Source of the DNA: Treponema denticola
GTDB taxonomy: Bacteria; Spirochaetota; Spirochaetia; Treponematales; Treponemataceae
Reading direction: 5' to 3'
DNA length: 64,000 bases
Assembly (NCBI RefSeq): GCF_024400535.1
Contig: NZ_CP038800.1
Location: 62,001-126,000 of the forward strand
The notes beneath the pieces are model-generated. The model did no database searches and was not told the origin of the DNA. It was given only the letters and a program-made list of their open reading frames with translations. This document shows positions 7,181-17,000 of this stretch, one piece after another. A program made the translations under genes and the position numbers. Each line of letters begins with the position of its first letter. The stretch's first letter is position 1.

Positions 7181-8536
7181 CTATAAAAATAAGGATATGA
7201 TAAATATACCTATAATTGCGGCAATACCGATTACAAGAGTCATAAGGGTTTGAGTCTTGTATCCATCCTCAGCCTTTAGACCGCCGAAGGTTGTGACTAC
7301 CCAGAAATAACTGTCGTTTGCATGAGAAACGGTCATTGCTCCGGCTCCGATTGCCATAACGGTTAAGGCCGATAGGGGAACGGTAGCAAGGCCCAGGGGT
7401 GCCATAAGAGGAGCAAGGATTCCTGCCGTGGTTGTAATTGCAACCGTCGATGAACCTTGTGCAGATTTTAAGATAGCAGCCAAAAGGAATGGGAAGAAAA
7501 TGCCGACGGTTTTTAAAACGGCAGCATGTTCAGTAATATAAGCTACTAAGCTTGATGAAGCTATAACCTTGCCTAAAACACCGCCTGCGGCAGTTACAAA
7601 GAGAATGGGGCCTACAACCTTTAAGGTTTCATTTGTGATAATATAAAAATCCTCTGCTGTTTTTTTGCTTGCAAAAAGTATGACACCGAAAAGGAGACCT
7701 ACTGCTAAGGCCATAATCGGAGCTCCCAGGAATTTCAAAATATCGGCACCGGTACCGCTAATATTTGCCATAGAAGCAACGGAAGAAAGGGCCATGAGGA
7801 CAATCGGCACAACAATAGGGGCTATGGAACTAAAACCGTTTGGAAGAGATCCGTAACTTGCAACCAATTCTTCATAGGATTGTGAAACCTCATCTATAGC
7901 GCTGTCCTCTGAAGCCTTTACCTTAGTTCCTATATATCTTGCAAAAAAATAACCTGCAATGAGGGGGAAAATAGAAGCTAGGGCTCCCATACCGATTACT
8001 AAAAGAAGGTTGTTTCCTATGCCGAGAGAGCTTGCAGCTGCGATAGGCCCGGGTGTAGGCGGAATAAATACATGTGAAATATACAAACCCGCCGATAGGG
8101 CTACAGTCATTGCAACGCTCGAAATTCTTGTTCTTTGAACAAGAGCCTTGCGTATCGGGTTTAAAATAACAAAACCGCTGTCACAAAATACGGGAATTGA
8201 AACTATCCAGCCCATAATCAACATAGCAAGTTCAGGATGCTTTTTACCTACAAGCTTGATAACCATGTCAGATAGCTTTAGGGCTGCTCCTGTTTTTTCA
8301 AGGATTGTTCCGATTAGGGCACCAAGAATAATAACAATACCGATACTTGTAAAAGTTCCGCTAAAACCGGCTCCTATTGTGCCGGGAATCTTTACCAGCG
8401 GGATTCCTGCGGCCAGAGCCAAAAGGAGCGAAATGCCCATAATCGATAAAAAAGGATGAATTTTCAGCTTTGAAATAGCGAAAATCATAAGAGCAATAGC
8501 AATAACAAATGTAATAATAAGTGCTATACCTTGCAT
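7181..8536 (-). CDS. GntP-family gluconate/sugar-acid permease
   Basis: The protein has 451 residues from the ATG at 8536, chosen because GGAGG lies 5 nt before it. An upstream in-frame ATG at 8584 has no such site and would add 16 hydrophilic residues. It has 12 or more hydrophobic segments and typical GntP signatures such as PTPGPIAAASSLG (around 160) and SAQGSSTVAITTTAGI (around 355). The family carries gluconate, glycerate or related hydroxy acids by proton symport. The glycerate kinase downstream in the same operon makes glycerate or a precursor the likeliest substrate, which is inference. Confidence 0.88.
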   Translation of the reverse strand: MQGIALIITFVIAIALMIFAISKLKIHPFLSIMGISLLLALAAGIPLVKIPGTIGAGFSGTFTSIGIVIILGALIGTILEKTGAALKLSDMVIKLVGKKHPELAMLIMGWIVSIPVFCDSGFVILNPIRKALVQRTRISSVAMTVALSAGLYISHVFIPPTPGPIAAASSLGIGNNLLLVIGMGALASIFPLIAGYFFARYIGTKVKASEDSAIDEVSQSYEELVASYGSLPNGFSSIAPIVVPIVLMALSSVASMANISGTGADILKFLGAPIMALAVGLLFGVILFASKKTAEDFYIITNETLKVVGPILFVTAAGGVLGKVIASSSLVAYITEHAAVLKTVGIFFPFLLAAILKSAQGSSTVAITTTAGILAPLMAPLGLATVPLSALTVMAIGAGAMTVSHANDSYFWVVTTFGGLKAEDGYKTQTLMTLVIGIAAIIGIFIISLFL

Positions 8537-8574
8537 ATAAACCTCCGGACATTTAATAAATAAATGTAAGGAAG

Positions 8575-8603
8575 AGTATATCATATAAATATTTAGAATG
8601 CAA
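8575..8603 (-). promoter_or_regulatory. Predicted promoter of the permease-glycerate kinase operon
   Basis: On the minus strand TTGCAT (8598-8603), a 17-bp spacer and TATACT (8575-8580). Confidence 0.6.
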
Positions 8604-8624
8604 ATATTAAAATTAAAAATATTG

Positions 8625-8653
8625 TGTACAAAGACTTAAAAATATGGTATAAT
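8625..8653 (+). promoter_or_regulatory. Predicted pheS promoter
   Basis: TATAAT at 8648-8653 is a perfect -10 box. The -35 region is poor (TGTACA at 8625-8630, 17-bp spacer). No leader-peptide or T-box structure is obvious in the roughly 30-nt leader. Confidence 0.5.
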
Positions 8654-8690
8654 CCTCTATCTTTTTTATAGAAGGAATCTCGGAGTAAAC

Positions 8691-10238
8691 ATGGACATAA
8701 AAAATATTATAAAAAACCTTCACCCTCTTGAAATTAAGGTATTAAAAAAATTCAAAAAAAATGAAGACCTTGATACAAAAACATTGGAACAGCAATTAGA
8801 TTATAAAGAAGGTCATGCAAATCAGGTATTTTCATGGCTTCAAATGAAAAAACTTGTTCAAGAAAAAAGCAGAAAAACAAAGATTTTCTTTGAACTTACC
8901 GAACTGGGAAAAGATTTTGCAGAACATGGAATGCCCGAACAGCGAATTCTTTCTCTTTTAAAAGAAAAAGGCAAATTACGCCTTCCTGAAATTGCCGAAG
9001 CCCTAGGCCTTGCCAACAAAGATGTAGGCTCAGCCTTCGGAACCCTTTCAAAAGAAGGCGCCGTTAAAATGGACGAAGAAAAAAAAGCCTCCTTTGTTGC
9101 CGAGCCTTCTTCCGGCCGCTTAGAACTGCTAAAAAGCTTATTAAAAAAGGGAAAAGAAGCAGCCGATAATCTTCTTTCGGAAGAAAGCTTAAATGCCGAA
9201 GAGTTAAAAATAATAGCTACCATTGCAAAAAAACGCGGAGCCGCAGACAGCCCCTATAAGATTGTAGAGCGGGATTCGGTTGTTTACTCCTTTACGGATG
9301 AGGTAGAAGCCATTCAAAAAGAACTTGAAGCAGAGGGTATAACCGGAGATGAGACGGGACAGCTTACAGCCGAAAGCCTAAAAACCGGAAGCTGGAAAAA
9401 TCAAACATTTAGAAGCTACAATATAAATCTTCCGCCTGCCCGTATAATTTCGGGAAGGACTAATCCCTATTGCGACTTTTTGGAGGGAGTAAAGGACAAG
9501 CTCGTAGGTTTGGGCTTTGAAGAATTTGACGGTCCTCTCGTAGAAACCGATTTTTGGAACTCGGATGCTCTTTTTATGCCCCAATTCCATGCTGCCCGCG
9601 ATATTCATGACGTTTACTACATAAAAAATCCGACACATGCAAAGAGTATTGAAGAGCCCTTTTTATCCCGCGTTGCCGAAGTCCACGAAACAGGCGGAAA
9701 TACAGGAAGCCGAGGCTGGAATTATTCCTTTGATAGAAACTTTACAAAGCGCCTCTTGCTTAGAAGCCAAGGCACGGTTCTTTCAGCCCATCAGCTGGCA
9801 AAGGCAAAAATACCCGGCAAATATTTCGGCATAGCCAGATGTTTCCGGTACGATAAGGTGGATGCTACCCACTTGTCCGACTTTTATCAAACCGAAGGAA
9901 TAGTTTTAGGAGATGAGGTTAATTTAAAAACCCTTTTAGGCATCCTCAAAATGTTTGCTGTCGAAATAGCAGGCGCTACTGAGGTTAAATATGTCGGAGG
10001 CTACTTCCCCTTTACCGAACCTTCGATTGAAGTGCATATAAAACATCCCGTTTTAGGCTGGTTCGAACTTGGCGGCTCAGGTATCCTCCGCCCCGAAGTA
10101 TCGAGAACAATGGGAGTTGATGTCCCCGTATTGGCTTGGGGAATAGGCATTGACCGAATGGCCCTTATGGCCCTTGGCTTAAACGATTTGAGAGAGTTAT
10201 TCAGCTCGGACATTGAGGGAGTCAGGCTCAGGAAGTAA
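8691..10238 (+). CDS. pheS: Phenylalanine-tRNA ligase alpha subunit, archaeal/eukaryotic type
   Basis: The protein has 515 residues, about 170 more than typical bacterial PheS. The first 200 residues form winged-helix-like modules (LSLLKEKGKLRLPEIAEALG around 84-103, then GSAFGTLSKEG). This is the organisation of archaeal and eukaryotic PheRS alpha. The class II catalytic core follows: FDGPLVETDFWNSDALFMP and HDVYY (motif 1 region), CFRYDKVDATHLSDFYQTEG (motif 2) and GIGIDRMALMALG with its conserved Arg (motif 3). Spirochaetes are known to carry this type, presumably by ancient transfer. The partner pheT is not in the window. The ATG at 8691 follows CGGAG. A GH13 gene starts 21 bp downstream. 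Confidence 0.93.
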   Translation: MDIKNIIKNLHPLEIKVLKKFKKNEDLDTKTLEQQLDYKEGHANQVFSWLQMKKLVQEKSRKTKIFFELTELGKDFAEHGMPEQRILSLLKEKGKLRLPEIAEALGLANKDVGSAFGTLSKEGAVKMDEEKKASFVAEPSSGRLELLKSLLKKGKEAADNLLSEESLNAEELKIIATIAKKRGAADSPYKIVERDSVVYSFTDEVEAIQKELEAEGITGDETGQLTAESLKTGSWKNQTFRSYNINLPPARIISGRTNPYCDFLEGVKDKLVGLGFEEFDGPLVETDFWNSDALFMPQFHAARDIHDVYYIKNPTHAKSIEEPFLSRVAEVHETGGNTGSRGWNYSFDRNFTKRLLLRSQGTVLSAHQLAKAKIPGKYFGIARCFRYDKVDATHLSDFYQTEGIVLGDEVNLKTLLGILKMFAVEIAGATEVKYVGGYFPFTEPSIEVHIKHPVLGWFELGGSGILRPEVSRTMGVDVPVLAWGIGIDRMALMALGLNDLRELFSSDIEGVRLRK

Positions 10239-10259
10239 AAAGCTTATAAGGAGGCTCTT

Positions 10260-11885
10260 ATGGAATGGTGGAATAAAAGGGTTTTTTATCAGATATATCC
10301 CAGAAGCTTTTGTGATGCAAACAACGACGGGATGGGGGATATTCAGGGTATTATTTCAAAATTGCCTTATTTAAAGGAACTGGGTATAGGGGCAATTTGG
10401 CTTTCTCCCGTAACCGCATCCTCCGATTATGATAACGGCTATGATGTTTCCGATTATTGCGATATAAACCCCAAATTCGGCACCATGGATGACTTTAAGG
10501 CTCTATTAAAAGAAGCGGATAAACTGGATATAAAGATTGTGATGGACTTGGTTATAAACCATACAAGCGATCAGCACAGGTGGTTTATCGAATCAAAAAA
10601 TACCGAATCGCCCTACCATAATTATTATGTTTGGAAAGAACCTAGGCTTGTAAAGGGTAAAAAGCTGCCTCCCAATAACTGGGACAGCCTTTTTTTAGGT
10701 TCTGCATGGAAGTATTGCGAAGAAAACGGACTCTATTATCTTCACCTTTTTACCGAAAATCAGCCGGATCTAAACTATAACAATCCTGCGGTAATTGAAG
10801 AAGTAAAAAAGATATTGAAATTCTGGCTGGATATGGGTGTTGCCGGTTTCCGCTGCGATGTTATAAACTGCATTTATAAAACCTCTTATGAGGATGCAAA
10901 AAAAAGAAGGATTAAAACAGGCAAAGAGTTTTATCTTTCTCAAAAGGGCTGCCACGATATTTTAAAAGAATTAAATAGAGATGTCCTAAAACCCTACAAT
11001 GCCTTTACCGTAGGAGAAACTATGGATGTTTCTTTAGAAGAAGCTAAAGATTTTATTCAGGACGAATTGACTCTTGTTTTTCCTTTTGAACACCACACAG
11101 GGGTAGACTGCTGGTTTCAAATTCCGGTTTTAAAACGGAAATATAAGCCTTTCCGAATGATTAAAATCTTAAAAAAATGGCAGACTAAAATGCCGTGGAC
11201 TCCTCTTTTCTTTGAAAATCACGATCAGGCTCGTTCCGTTTCAAGGTTTGGGGATGAGGGAAAATACTATAAAGAAAGCGTCAAAATGCTCGCAGCGGTT
11301 CTTCTAACCCAAAAAGGAACGCCCTTTATTTATCAAGGCGAGGAAATCGGGCTTACCAATACCGATTTTAAAAGCATGGATGAAATCGATGATATAGCCA
11401 CAAAGAATATTTATGACACACTCCGCCGTCTTAAATTCGGTAAAAAACGGGCATTTAAAATGACCATGAACTATGCCCGGGACCATGCAAGAACTCCCAT
11501 ACCTTGGGATGATTCAGAAAACGGGGGATTTTGTACCGTAAAGCCTTGGCTCCGGCTTAACGAAAAATATAAAGAGATAAATGTAAAGAAGAATCTTTCC
11601 GAGCCTGATTCTTGCTTTAACTATTACAAGAGGCTGATAGCATTGAGAAATACGGAAGAAGCCTTGCAGTCAGGCGATATAGAATTTGTTGATTTAGGAA
11701 AAGATATTTTTGCATATTACCGCAAAAAAGGCGATAAAACCTTTTTTATTGTTTCCAATATGTCAGGCAAGGCTCAGAAGATAAGTGAAGAGGTTAGAGG
11801 TCTTCCGATTCTATTTAATTATAGAAACTTTAACCCTCAACAAAAGGTATTACGCCCCTTTGAGTCTGTAATTACAAGAATTTAA
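10260..11885 (+). CDS. GH13 alpha-glucosidase (oligo-1,6-glucosidase/trehalose-6-phosphate hydrolase type)
   Basis: The protein has 541 residues with no signal peptide, so it is cytoplasmic. All four GH13 regions are visible: DLVINHTSDQH (I), GFRCDVIN with the nucleophile Asp (II), VGETMDV with the acid/base Glu (III) and FENHDQARSVSRFGD (IV). The start WWNKRVFYQIYPRSFCDANNDG and the QPDLNYNNP segment are typical of the oligo-1,6-glucosidase, sucrase-isomaltase and TreC subgroup. The exact substrate cannot be fixed by eye. A strong AAGGAGG lies before the ATG, and the gap from pheS is 21 bp, so it can be co-transcribed with pheS. No transporter or regulator is adjacent. Confidence 0.9.
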   Translation: MEWWNKRVFYQIYPRSFCDANNDGMGDIQGIISKLPYLKELGIGAIWLSPVTASSDYDNGYDVSDYCDINPKFGTMDDFKALLKEADKLDIKIVMDLVINHTSDQHRWFIESKNTESPYHNYYVWKEPRLVKGKKLPPNNWDSLFLGSAWKYCEENGLYYLHLFTENQPDLNYNNPAVIEEVKKILKFWLDMGVAGFRCDVINCIYKTSYEDAKKRRIKTGKEFYLSQKGCHDILKELNRDVLKPYNAFTVGETMDVSLEEAKDFIQDELTLVFPFEHHTGVDCWFQIPVLKRKYKPFRMIKILKKWQTKMPWTPLFFENHDQARSVSRFGDEGKYYKESVKMLAAVLLTQKGTPFIYQGEEIGLTNTDFKSMDEIDDIATKNIYDTLRRLKFGKKRAFKMTMNYARDHARTPIPWDDSENGGFCTVKPWLRLNEKYKEINVKKNLSEPDSCFNYYKRLIALRNTEEALQSGDIEFVDLGKDIFAYYRKKGDKTFFIVSNMSGKAQKISEEVRGLPILFNYRNFNPQQKVLRPFESVITRI

Positions 11886-11961
11886 TAAGAATTCTTAAAA
11901 ATAATTTTAATTTTTACTCTTAAACTCAAAAAAAACATAAAAGATAAGTAGGAGGTCTTAT

Positions 11962-12951
11962 ATGACAAAAAGATTCTTTTTACTTCTTATGCCTGTTTTG
12001 AGTTTATGTGTCTCATGCAGCGGAATGATTGAACAGCCGGGCTTTATTTCAATTTTTTCAGGAATTGATGACGGCATAACTCTCAAAAGCTTTGAACAGT
12101 CCCAAGATAATGAGATAAGCCTTATTTTTGAAGGCTCAGCGGATGATCTAAAAATACATGCGTTAAAAGACGGTGAAAAAGCCGTATGTTCTATTCAAAA
12201 GCTTGAGCCTCAAGAAAATGAGAATTCTAATCTTTCGATTTTTAAAGTTATTCCTCTGGTTCAATTTAAAATAGGTGAAGATTTTAAAATCTGCGGAACC
12301 ATTAAATCAGGGCTAAATCAATCGCTTGATTTTGAGCTCCCATTTAAAGGAGCTAATAACAATCCTGCAGAACTTGTATTTTCTGCCTTAAAAGTCGGGT
12401 CTACCTCAAATCCGGGTTTTATAAAATTTAAAGTAAAAAAAAGAGGCAATCTATTCGGCTTCGAGCTTTTAAATACCGGAAATTTGAAGGAGGCAGACTA
12501 CACATTTCCGCCATTCGAAGTAGAGGAAGGAAAAATAATTGTTTACCATTGGTTTTTACCCATAGACGGTTCAGAGCCTGAAGACGGCAGTCTTGCTTCA
12601 TCTCATGGGTGCAATGCTTTAGACCAAGGAGAAGAGGCAATTTGCTTCTGGGGAAAATTCAAAAAATTTACACCCAAAAAAACAAATGCAGTCCTTATCA
12701 AGCAGCCCTATACCGGAGAGATTCAAGATGCAGTTTTATTTAGAAATCCTACAGACGAAAACTGGGGAAAACCGGAAGTTGAATATGCAGCAAATCAAGC
12801 ATCTGAAAAAGGACTTTGGAAGCCTGACGGAGATATTTCAAATGCCGTACAGGCCAATATAACACCGGCAAAAATGATTAAAAGAGTCTCACTTGAACTA
12901 ATAAATCACAATGCAGGAGATTGGAGTCTTACAAGTGCTCCCAAAAAATAG
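11962..12951 (+). CDS. Lipoprotein of unknown function
   Basis: The protein has 329 residues with signal peptide and lipobox LSLCVSC (Cys at about 19). The remainder is hydrophilic and rich in Lys, Glu and Asn, with Gly-Asn-Trp-type strands and no repeat or catalytic motif I recognise. The segment IIVYHWFLPIDGSEPEDG (around 190-207), with SHGCNALDQGEEA after it, may be a structured core. GTAGGAGG precedes the ATG. The gene ends in a strong bidirectional terminator (12955-12987) shared with the convergent formimidoyltransferase gene. Probably an envelope protein specific to treponemes. Confidence 0.7.
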   Translation: MTKRFFLLLMPVLSLCVSCSGMIEQPGFISIFSGIDDGITLKSFEQSQDNEISLIFEGSADDLKIHALKDGEKAVCSIQKLEPQENENSNLSIFKVIPLVQFKIGEDFKICGTIKSGLNQSLDFELPFKGANNNPAELVFSALKVGSTSNPGFIKFKVKKRGNLFGFELLNTGNLKEADYTFPPFEVEEGKIIVYHWFLPIDGSEPEDGSLASSHGCNALDQGEEAICFWGKFKKFTPKKTNAVLIKQPYTGEIQDAVLFRNPTDENWGKPEVEYAANQASEKGLWKPDGDISNAVQANITPAKMIKRVSLELINHNAGDWSLTSAPKK

Positions 12952-12954
12952 AAA

Positions 12955-12987
12955 AAAAGCCGATTACTTAACAGTAATCGGCTTTTC
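12955..12987. terminator. Bidirectional intrinsic terminator
   Basis: A perfect stem, AAAAGCCGATTAC with GTAATCGGCTTTT, and a 6-nt loop (TTAACA). A-rich and T-rich flanks serve both the lipoprotein gene (plus) and the formimidoyltransferase gene (minus). Confidence 0.85.
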
Positions 12988-12990
12988 CAT

Positions 12991-13887
12991 CTATTCAAGT
13001 AATCTTGCTTCAATGATTTGACTAAATTCAAAATTCTCAATTTGGAGATAATAAGAGGCTACATCCATTAAGGCAGCCATAGGTGTAAGTCCTACAATTT
13101 CAGTTCCGGCAACATTTACACCATAGCGTTTAGCTTCCATTTTTACCATTTCATATGACTGATAAAGAGATGTTTTTGTATAATCCGTCATATTCATAGA
13201 AACTTGAACAATACCGCGCTCGGAAAGATCTACTCCCATCGCTTTGACAAATCTCAAACCTCCGCCTATAAAACGGACCTTCTTTGCAATTTTATCAGCA
13301 ATTGAAAGGTCATTGGTTGCCAAGTTTACGTTAAAGGCAACAAGGGGCATTCTGCAGCCGACAGCCGTAACACCTGCCGAAGGGTGAATTTCCGTTCCGC
13401 CGAAATCAGGCTTCCATTCAGGCAGCTTTACCTTTTCAGCCATGCCTTCAAACTGACCTTTTCGGATTGTAGAAAGATTTTCCCGATCAGGTGCTGAAGC
13501 CGATTTCTCATATAAGAATACCGGAATCTTGTGCTGTTCCCAAATCAGTTTTCCTACCTCTTTAGAAAGTTCAATACACTCTTCCATTGAAGAATTTTTA
13601 ATCGGAATAAAGGGTACAACGTCCGTAGCGCCCATTCTGGGGTGAGCACCCTCATGCTTGCGTAAATCTATGAGGCTTGCAGCTATACCCACAGCTTCTA
13701 CTACAGCTTTTTTTAACTCTTCAGGTTCTCCGATTACAGTTACAACAGAGCGGTTATGATCCTTGTCGGACTCATAATCAAGCAGTTTTACCTTTTCTTT
13801 TCCGCGGAAAGGGGCTATAATTTTTTCCAAAACTTCAGGATCGCGGCCGTTACTAAAATTTGGAACACATTCAATTATTTTATTCAT
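12991..13887 (-). CDS. Glutamate formimidoyltransferase
   Basis: The protein has 298 residues, matching the stand-alone N-terminal formimidoyltransferase half of FTCD. The cyclodeaminase domain is absent. Diagnostic segments are IIECVPNFSNGRDPEV at the N terminus, the catalytic-His segment EGAHPRMGATDVVPFIP (around 76-92) and FGGTEIHPSAGVTAVG. The enzyme moves the formimino group of N-formimino-L-glutamate to tetrahydrofolate, the last step of one histidine-degradation route. AGGAGG lies 7 nt before the ATG at 13887. The ATG at 13890 directly ahead is too close. The gene has its own promoter (13925-13953) and is divergent from dnaE. No other hut gene is nearby. Confidence 0.92.
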   Translation of the reverse strand: MNKIIECVPNFSNGRDPEVLEKIIAPFRGKEKVKLLDYESDKDHNRSVVTVIGEPEELKKAVVEAVGIAASLIDLRKHEGAHPRMGATDVVPFIPIKNSSMEECIELSKEVGKLIWEQHKIPVFLYEKSASAPDRENLSTIRKGQFEGMAEKVKLPEWKPDFGGTEIHPSAGVTAVGCRMPLVAFNVNLATNDLSIADKIAKKVRFIGGGLRFVKAMGVDLSERGIVQVSMNMTDYTKTSLYQSYEMVKMEAKRYGVNVAGTEIVGLTPMAALMDVASYYLQIENFEFSQIIEARLLE

Positions 13888-13924
13888 CATAAAACCTCCT
13901 AATATTTGTATGGAATATACGGTT

Positions 13925-13953
13925 AGTCTAGCATAAAAAAAACACTTAGACAA
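13925..13953 (-). promoter_or_regulatory. Predicted promoter of the formimidoyltransferase gene
   Basis: On the minus strand TTGTCT (13948-13953), a 17-bp spacer and TAGACT (13925-13930). Confidence 0.55.
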
Positions 13954-13999
13954 GTCTTAAAAAAAAATAATATGTATCAAGAAGATTTTTTTCTAAGTC

Positions 14000-14028
14000 T
14001 TGCAAAAAAAAAAGTTTTATGGTAGTCT
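14000..14028 (+). promoter_or_regulatory. Predicted dnaE promoter, giving a nearly leaderless mRNA
   Basis: TTGCAA (14000-14005), a 17-bp spacer and TAGTCT (14023-14028). The expected start, near 14035, is only 2-3 nt before the dnaE ATG, and no Shine-Dalgarno is present. Confidence 0.5.
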
Positions 14029-14037
14029 TAAAGCCTT

Positions 14038-17000
14038 ATGGCTGACGATTTTGTTCATCTGCATGTTCATTCGGACTTTTCTCTCTTAGACGGAGCGGCT
14101 TCGGTTAAGGGCCTTGCTGCAAAGGCTGTCCAGCTGGGCCAAACGGCTCTTGCTTTAACAGATCATGGAAATATGTTCGGCGTTATAAATTTTTATAATG
14201 CTTGCAAAGAAAAAAATATCAAACCTATAATCGGCTGCGAGTTCTATGTAGCTCCTGATAGCCGTTTTGAAAAAAAAGAAACTCAGGGGAAAAAAAAGTA
14301 TTATCATCTCATCCTATTGGCAAAAAACGAAACAGGTTACCGTAATTTAATGGTTCTTTGTGCAAAGGGCTATACCGAGGGTATGTACTATAAACCACGC
14401 ATAGATGATGAAATTTTAGAAAAACATTCAAAAGGCCTTATATGCTTATCGGCTTGCCTTGCCGGAGAGCTCCCCGTTCTTTTACTCAACGGAGAAAAAG
14501 GAAAAGCTGAAGCCCATGTAAGAAAGTACCGCAAAATATTCGGCAATGAAAACTATTTTATCGAAATTCAAGACCATGGAATAGCTGAAGAAAAAAAAGC
14601 TTCAAAACTTTTAATCGAAATGGCTCGCAAAGTCGGCGTTCCTTTGGTTTTAACCAACGATATTCACTATATAGAACAAAAAGATTATATAGCCCAAGAT
14701 ATTCTCATGTGTATCGGCATGAAGAAGCTAAGAAGCGATACAAACAGAATGAAATTCGAAGGCAGTGAATTTTACTTTAAATCAGGAGAGGAGATGGCTA
14801 AGCTTTTTCCTGAATATCCTGAGGCTGCTTTAAACACTGTCCGGATAGCAGAAATGTGTAATTTAGAAATCCCCCAGCCGGGCCCCATTCTTCCGATATA
14901 TAAGATTCCTGAAGATTTTAAATCAAAAGAAGATTATATCCGCCATTTGGCCGAAGAAGGTTTAAAAAAACGCTATCCTGAAATAACCGAAAAAATAACG
15001 GAAAGGCTCAACTATGAGCTTGATATAGTTATAAAAATGGATTTTGTCGGATATTTTTTAATTGTATGGGATTTTATAAACTGGGCAAAAAACAACGGTA
15101 TTCCTGTAGGCCCCGGAAGAGGTTCGGGAGCAGGCTCCATTCTTGCATATTCTCTGCGTATCACCGATATAGATCCTTTAAAATACAATCTTCTTTTTGA
15201 ACGATTTTTAAACCCCGAAAGAGTTTCAATGCCTGACTTCGATGTTGACTTTTGCTTTGAAAGGCGTCAAGAAGTAATAGACTATGTCCGTCAAAAATAT
15301 GGAGATGAAAATGTCGGCCAAATAATTACTTTCGGTACCTTAAAACCAAAAGCTGTTGTAAAAGATGTAGGCCGCGTTTTAAATATTCCTCTTGCAGATG
15401 TAAATTCCATTACAAAACTCATACCCCCTAAGCCCTTAACCGACGGCATAAAAGAAGTTACGTTAAAATATGCCGTCGATGTGGTACCAGAACTAAAAGA
15501 AATGTCGGAAGACCCCCAATATAAAGAGCTCTTTGAAATCAGTATAGCTCTTGAAGGCCGCAATAGAAATTCCAGCTTACATGCCGCCGGCATCGTTATA
15601 GGTAAAACGGTATTAACCGACTATGTGCCCCTATATAAGGATTCAAAAACAGGAAAGGTTGCCACTCAATTTACAATGGACTTAATAGAAAACTGCGGTC
15701 TTGTAAAGATGGACTTTTTAGGTCTAAAAACCTTAACCCTAATAAAACATACCGAGGACCTTATCCATAAGCGCGGAAAGGAATGGGAAAAATTCTCCAT
15801 CGCAGATATAGATTATTCCGACAGCGAAACCTTTAAAATGCTTAGTGAAGGAAAGGCTGCAGCCGTCTTCCAATTTGAAAGTCAAGGAATGCAAAATATT
15901 TTAAAAAGAGCAAAACCTTCAAAAATGGAAGACTTAATCGCCTTAAATGCCCTGTACCGTCCCGGCCCCATGGATTATATCAATCAATTTATCGAGTCCA
16001 AATTCGATAACACAAAAATAAAATATCCGGATCCATGCCTTGAGGATATCCTATCGGAAACCTATGGCGTTATCGTTTATCAGGAACAGGTTATGCAGGT
16101 AGCCCAAAGAATTGCGGGTTACTCTTTGGGTCAAGCCGATATACTCCGCCGTGCTATGGGTAAGAAAAAAATAGAGGTTATGAAAACCGAAAAAGAGAAA
16201 TTTATTAAAGGTGCACAGGAAAAAGGATTCTCCAAAGAAGACGCTGATAGAATTTTTGAGATTCTTATTCCTTTTGCCGGTTACGGTTTTAATAAGAGCC
16301 ATGCTGCAGCCTATTCGGTCTTAGCCTTTCAAACAGCCTACCTTAAAGCTCATTTTCCTGCAGAATTTATGGCGGCAAACTTAACTAACGAAATTACCTC
16401 AACAGATAAACTCCCCGAGTATATTTCAGAGGCAGAAAAAATGGGAATTAAAATTCTTCCCCCCCATGTAAATTTATCCGATCCCTATTTTAGCGTTTCT
16501 GCTGACGGAAATATAATATTCGGCTTATTGGGAATAAAGGGAGTAGGAATGCAGGCAGCCTATGAACTCGCAGAGGAAAGAAGCAAACACGGCAAATACA
16601 AGTCTTTTATAGATTTTTTAGAAAGAAACAATCTTCACACACAAAACAAGCGAAATCTTGAAGTAATGATTAAAACAGGATGTTTTGACGGTTTGGGAGA
16701 AGAGCGCTCTACATTGATGGTAAACTTAGATGCTTCTGTTGCTTATGCTTCTCAAAAAAAAGAAAATGAAAACACAGGACAAGGGAGCTTGTTTGAAGGT
16801 TCCGGCATAAAGGAATTTTCGGATTTTGTTTTTGAAAAAATAGAAGAATTCCCTCAAAAAGAAAAACTACGCCTTGAAAAAGAGCTTATGGGATTTTATA
16901 TTTCCGGACACCCCTTGGATGAATACCGCAAAGTAATAAATAATTCCGCAACCTTAGATATTTCGCATCTTTCACGGGCAATATCTAAAAAAAAGTATAT

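Noticed and set aside
5999-8536. Many antisense open frames over glxK, the permease, dnaE, gyrA and other genes
   Set aside because: They are shadows of strong coding sequence, lack ribosome binding sites and have no family features.
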